In this document: piece after piece, positions 61,530 to 64,000 of the stretch
Layout of the letters: each line of letters starts with the position of its first letter
How positions within the stretch are numbered: the first letter of the stretch is position 1
From: GCA-003244245 sp036266995
GTDB lineage: Bacteria; Actinomycetota; Actinomycetes; Mycobacteriales; Pseudonocardiaceae
DNA length: 64,000 nt
Assembly (NCBI GenBank): GCA_036266995.1
Contig: DATAWX010000165.1
Coordinates: 13,953 to 77,952, forward strand
Direction of reading: 5' to 3'
Translations under genes and position numbers: made by a program
Notes under the pieces: model-generated
What the model was told of the DNA's origin: nothing
The model's input: only the letters and a program-made list of their open reading frames with translations
Databases searched by the model: none

Positions 61530-63122
61530 TCAGTGTGCGAGCAGGACCCGTTTGCGCAGCAGGTCGAAGCTGGCCCGACCGAACATCTGCCTCTTCAACA
61601 TTTTGATGCGGTTGACGGTGCCCTCGACCTGCCCGGAGTTGTAGACCAGGCTCAGCCCGTTGGTGACCGCGGCCTGGTCGCGGCGCAGGCTGGCCACCAG
61701 GGAATGCAGCGCGGGCAGGTCATCGGCCCCGACCGCGTCCATCCAGGCGGGCAACTGCTCGCCGGTGCGCTGGCACATCATGGTGGCGAAGGCGTTGACA
61801 TGCCCGGCGGTGTCCTCCAGCTCGGGGCAGCGGGCCAGGATCTCTGTCAAGCGCACCTGGTCCCCGGCACCAAGGTTGGCGGGATTGGTCATGATCCAGC
61901 GGGTGACCCGGCGCGGGGTGGCCTTGGCCGGCGCGGGTGGCGCCAGACCAGGTGTGCGGTCGGGGTCGCGGAATCGCTGCAGGTAGCGCTGCACGGTGCG
62001 GCGGTTGCCGCGCCATCCCCGCTCGACCAGCTCGGCGTGCAGCACGGTGGCGGTGGCCCCGGCGTTCCACCGTTGGTGCACATAGGGCTTGAACCGGTCC
62101 AGCTTGCCCGACCGGTCGCGGTGCGCGACCAGCAGCTCGTCTGGGGTGGCGGCCCGGGCGAAGCGCTGCACGGTCCGAAACGCCAGCCCGAGTTCCCGGC
62201 CGATCCTGTTCAGGGAGTACCCCTGCTCCCGCAGTTCGGTCACGGCGGCGTGACGTTCCCGGGTCCGGGTCACCAGCCGCGACGGCGGCTCGCACGCGAC
62301 CGGGGCCGTAGCCTCGCCGTCGAGTCCAGTGGCGGGCTCGCCGCCCGGATTTTCCTCGGGCCTCGGCTCGGGTTCGGGTTCGGTCAGGCAGGCGCGGTGG
62401 GCCAGCACGGTGCGCTCGACCGCCTCACCCAGGTTGGCCCACAAGTGGTAGCGGTCGGCCACCTGGATCGCCTCCGGTGCGCCGGTACGGGCACCCTGGG
62501 CGTACGCGCCGGAGCGGTCCCGGCAAATGACCTGTACACCGGGATGCTCGCCGAGCCAACCGGCCAACACCGCGGCCGTGCGGTCTTCGACCAGATCGAC
62601 CGGACGGTGAGAGAGGATGTCGAGCAGGACCGTGCCATAGACATGCCCACGACGCAAAGCGAAATGATCCACTCCGAGCACCTCGACCACACCCACCGGC
62701 GGATCCGGCAACGCGCGCACCAACCGCAGCAGACTGTCCCGGCTGGTGCTCACCCCCAGCCGAGCCGCCAACCTCGCCCCAGCCCGCCCGGCCAACGCCA
62801 ACCCGAGCGCCTCCAACATCCCCCGCAACAACCCAGTACGCCGAGCATGCGGGCTGGTCAGACCCGGGACCTGCTCGACGAACGTACGTCGGGTACACCC
62901 GGCGTTATCGCAGAAGAACCGGCGAACCCGCAGCTCGATCACCACCAGCCGCGCCGCCATCGGAGCGTCGGTCAGCCGCCGACGATAGCGGCTGTGTACC
63001 CGGACCGAACTGTGCTCGCACCCAGGACACACACCCCGCTCCGAGCACGACCGGGCACCGATGCATATCCGGCCGCCCTCGGAGCTAACGTCCTCGACCA
63101 CCACGCCAGCCAGATGCGGCAA
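61530..63122 (-). CDS. ISL3-family transposase
   Basis: A 530-residue ISL3 transposase. The N-terminal zinc-finger region has CPGC and FFCDNAGCTRRTF (about residues 33-82). The DDE catalytic domain shows EVLGVDHFALRRGHVYGTVL (first Asp near residue 150), VICRDRSGAYAQGA (second Asp) and NSGQVEGTVNRIKMLKRQM (Glu, near residue 496). A helix-turn-helix (LNRIGRELGLAFRTVQRF) is inserted between the second Asp and the Glu. All catalytic residues are present and the frame is intact, so it is probably active. Confidence 0.93.
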   Translation of the reverse strand: MPHLAGVVVEDVSSEGGRICIGARSCSERGVCPGCEHSSVRVHSRYRRRLTDAPMAARLVVIELRVRRFFCDNAGCTRRTFVEQVPGLTSPHARRTGLLRGMLEALGLALAGRAGARLAARLGVSTSRDSLLRLVRALPDPPVGVVEVLGVDHFALRRGHVYGTVLLDILSHRPVDLVEDRTAAVLAGWLGEHPGVQVICRDRSGAYAQGARTGAPEAIQVADRYHLWANLGEAVERTVLAHRACLTEPEPEPRPEENPGGEPATGLDGEATAPVACEPPSRLVTRTRERHAAVTELREQGYSLNRIGRELGLAFRTVQRFARAATPDELLVAHRDRSGKLDRFKPYVHQRWNAGATATVLHAELVERGWRGNRRTVQRYLQRFRDPDRTPGLAPPAPAKATPRRVTRWIMTNPANLGAGDQVRLTEILARCPELEDTAGHVNAFATMMCQRTGEQLPAWMDAVGADDLPALHSLVASLRRDQAAVTNGLSLVYNSGQVEGTVNRIKMLKRQMFGRASFDLLRKRVLLAH

Positions 63123-63224
63123 CAGATCTGCAAGATCACACGGCGCTGATCATCACCTCGGCGCAGCCCACGACCCAGCAGACACGCCGAGCACACACCC
63201 GATCACGCAAAGTGCGCTAGAGCC

Positions 63225-63232
63225 GAAAAACG
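63225..63232. repeat. ISL3 element target-site duplication, right
   Basis: GAAAAACG immediately after the right inverted repeat, identical to 60283-60290. Confidence 0.9.
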
Positions 63233-63728
63233 ACAGTGACTCGGCGCCACGAAAATGACAGTGACGCTGTCGGTTCGGTCACTGCCGGGCGCCCACCCCT
63301 GTCAAAAGTAGTGAGGTGCCCGCTGGCCAGGCCGTTGAAAAGCCTTCACCGCCCGGCGGTTGCCCGTGGCCGGGGTTCGACAAGGCAGCGAGTCGGGTCG
63401 TATCGGCACGCTGGCTTGTCGAACGGAGTATCGCGAAGCGCTGATCTGCGGATGAGTGGCGCGCTTCGGGTGGTGTCGATGCCCGTCGCGTGGACCCGGC
63501 TGCGCTGGCTGACTATGCCGCGTTTCCCCCCGAGCTGGGTCGGAATGGTTGGGGCGGGTGTGTCACCTGGCCGCGGTCGAGCTTGAGCAGTCCCGACGCC
63601 GGACCGAGGATCGCACCCGCCTGGCGTTGAGCTCACCACAGCTCGCTGTATCGGCAGGTTCTGGCGGATCCGCTGGAGGGGATGCCGGACGGCAACGCGG
63701 GATAGTCGGTTCATGAATTCCCTCGTCA
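63233..63728. other. 496-bp region of apparent decayed DNA
   Basis: No complete gene seen. It begins with GACAGTGAC repeated at 63232-63240 and 63257-63265, a pattern like the multiple end repeats of IS21-type elements. Short coding-like stretches (for example about 63488-63640 on the plus strand) change frame and lack starts. It probably holds remnants of older mobile DNA. Confidence 0.4.
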
Positions 63729-63776
63729 CCCGTGAGCGGGAACCGGGTGCGAACGGCACCGGTTCTCGCTCATGGG
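63729..63776. terminator. Hairpin near the window end
   Basis: Arms at 63729-63746 and 63759-63776 pair over 18 positions with two mismatches (ends CCCGTGAGCGGGAACCGG). It lies about 90 bp from the stop of the minus-strand Ig-like gene, a possible transcription barrier. Confidence 0.55.
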
Positions 63777-63825
63777 TTCTCCGGTGGTGGTCAAAGGTGC
63801 TACCCGCCGAGGGTGGACTGACTGT

Positions 63826-63864
63826 GTGGTTGCACCAGGGTATGGATCACCCAGGTGCAACCAC
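63826..63864 (-). terminator. Terminator-like hairpin after the Ig-like gene
   Basis: GTGGTTGCACC (63826-63836) and GGTGCAACCAC (63854-63864) form a perfect 11-bp stem starting 3 bp past the stop of the minus-strand gene at 63868. It is a likely terminator of that gene, without a T-run. Confidence 0.7.
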
Positions 63865-63867
63865 GGC

Positions 63868-64000
63868 CTAGTTGGTGAATGTCACGGTGTTCGAGGTGGA
63901 CGGCCCGAATCCAGGGCCGGGGGTAAACGTCGCGGTCAGCGAGTGGGTGCCTGGCAGAACGTTGAGGAAGATGGCAAAGCCGCCGGTCACGGCCTGCGGG
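63868..64000 (-). CDS. C-terminal end of a secreted Ig-like repeat protein (partial)
   Basis: The last 43 codons of a minus-strand gene that starts outside the window. The sequence GGFAIFLNVLPGTHSLTATF, then TSNTVTFTN before the stop, is the pattern of bacterial Ig-like repeats (LPxGxHxLTAxF...). Such proteins are exported. The upstream part cannot be seen. Confidence 0.6.
   Translation of the reverse strand, partial: PQAVTGGFAIFLNVLPGTHSLTATFTPGPGFGPSTSNTVTFTN

Larger units (their letters stand above)
60291..63224. mobile_element. ISL3-family element with a passenger SEC-C gene
   Basis: A complete 2934-bp element. Left (60291-60312) and right (63203-63224) terminal inverted repeats match at 20 of 22 positions; the core is GGCTCTRGCGCACTTTGYG. 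Both ends are flanked by GAAAAACG. It contains an intact ISL3 transposase (61530-63122) and, between the transposase and the left end, a TPR/SEC-C gene whose stop lies 16 bp from the inverted repeat, so the passenger is inside the mobile unit. The intact repeats and transposase suggest recent insertion. Confidence 0.9.

Noticed and set aside
1..64000. CRISPR arrays, rRNA or tRNA genes
   Set aside because: No regularly spaced direct repeats and no recognisable rRNA or complete tRNA sequence were seen.

Overview
The window is chromosomal DNA of a high-GC Gram-positive actinomycete. The gene families fit the Pseudonocardiales and mycobacteria side of the phylum: ImuA'-ImuB-DnaE2 with actinobacterial LexA boxes, a 13E12/DUF222 HNH protein, DUF3017, an F420-type Ddn-like protein, an XRE(DUF5753)-DUF397 pair, AccA3/AccD5/AccE carboxylase subunits and frequent GTG starts. 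The genus cannot be fixed by eye. Most of the window is core metabolism and replication. The two ends and a few junctions show decay and mobile DNA.

Layout. 1-9614: a broken SAM-hydroxide adenosyltransferase end, the SOS mutagenesis genes imuA'-imuB with a LexA box, an intervening block (TetR/Ddn-like divergent pair with twin operators, PAC2 protein, C-terminally truncated DUF222-HNH gene whose start codon lies inside a perfect LexA box), then dnaE2. 9763-16530: pentapeptide-repeat protein, folD-DUF3017-mdh-icd, an SH3 protein, trpS, a YihY-like membrane protein and a 59-residue membrane protein. 16534-31157: cinA, an ABC exporter, dnaE1, an orphan XRE antitoxin with a toxin remnant, a D-Ala-D-Ala carboxypeptidase, cytidine deaminase, two conserved proteins of unknown function, and a TetR/FAD oxidoreductase/hydrolase cluster. 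31154-38568: purine nucleoside phosphorylase, a Ser/Thr kinase, an acyl-CoA mutase large subunit, an M20 amidohydrolase, an unusual glycine-rich small protein, and a gamma-glutamylcyclotransferase-like protein. 38537-45221: glpK and glpD flank a wrecked MMPL gene and an MFS transporter. 45214-53042: the carboxylase region (accA3, sufE-like, maf, maoC-like, accE, accD5, birA), in which accE and accD5 are separated by an XRE/DUF397 module. 53192-56565: an ABC-2 transporter with its own NarL-type two-component system. 57470-64000: an accessory end with a secreted FG-GAP protein, gene remnants, a complete 2.9 kb ISL3-type element (20/22 terminal inverted repeats, 8-bp target duplication) carrying a TPR/SEC-C passenger gene, and the C-terminal end of a secreted Ig-like protein.

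Two families of short palindromic repeats stand out. A 63-bp element occurs three times (9637, 43317, 53040), all exactly the same length. A 40-bp element occurs twice (25801 and 50548, in opposite orientation), each time between convergent genes and each time supplying the stop codons of both neighbours. Other main points are the SOS-controlled truncated DUF222 gene abutting dnaE2, the ISL3 element with SEC-C cargo, and the glycine-rich 89-residue protein with a conserved-looking N-terminal segment.
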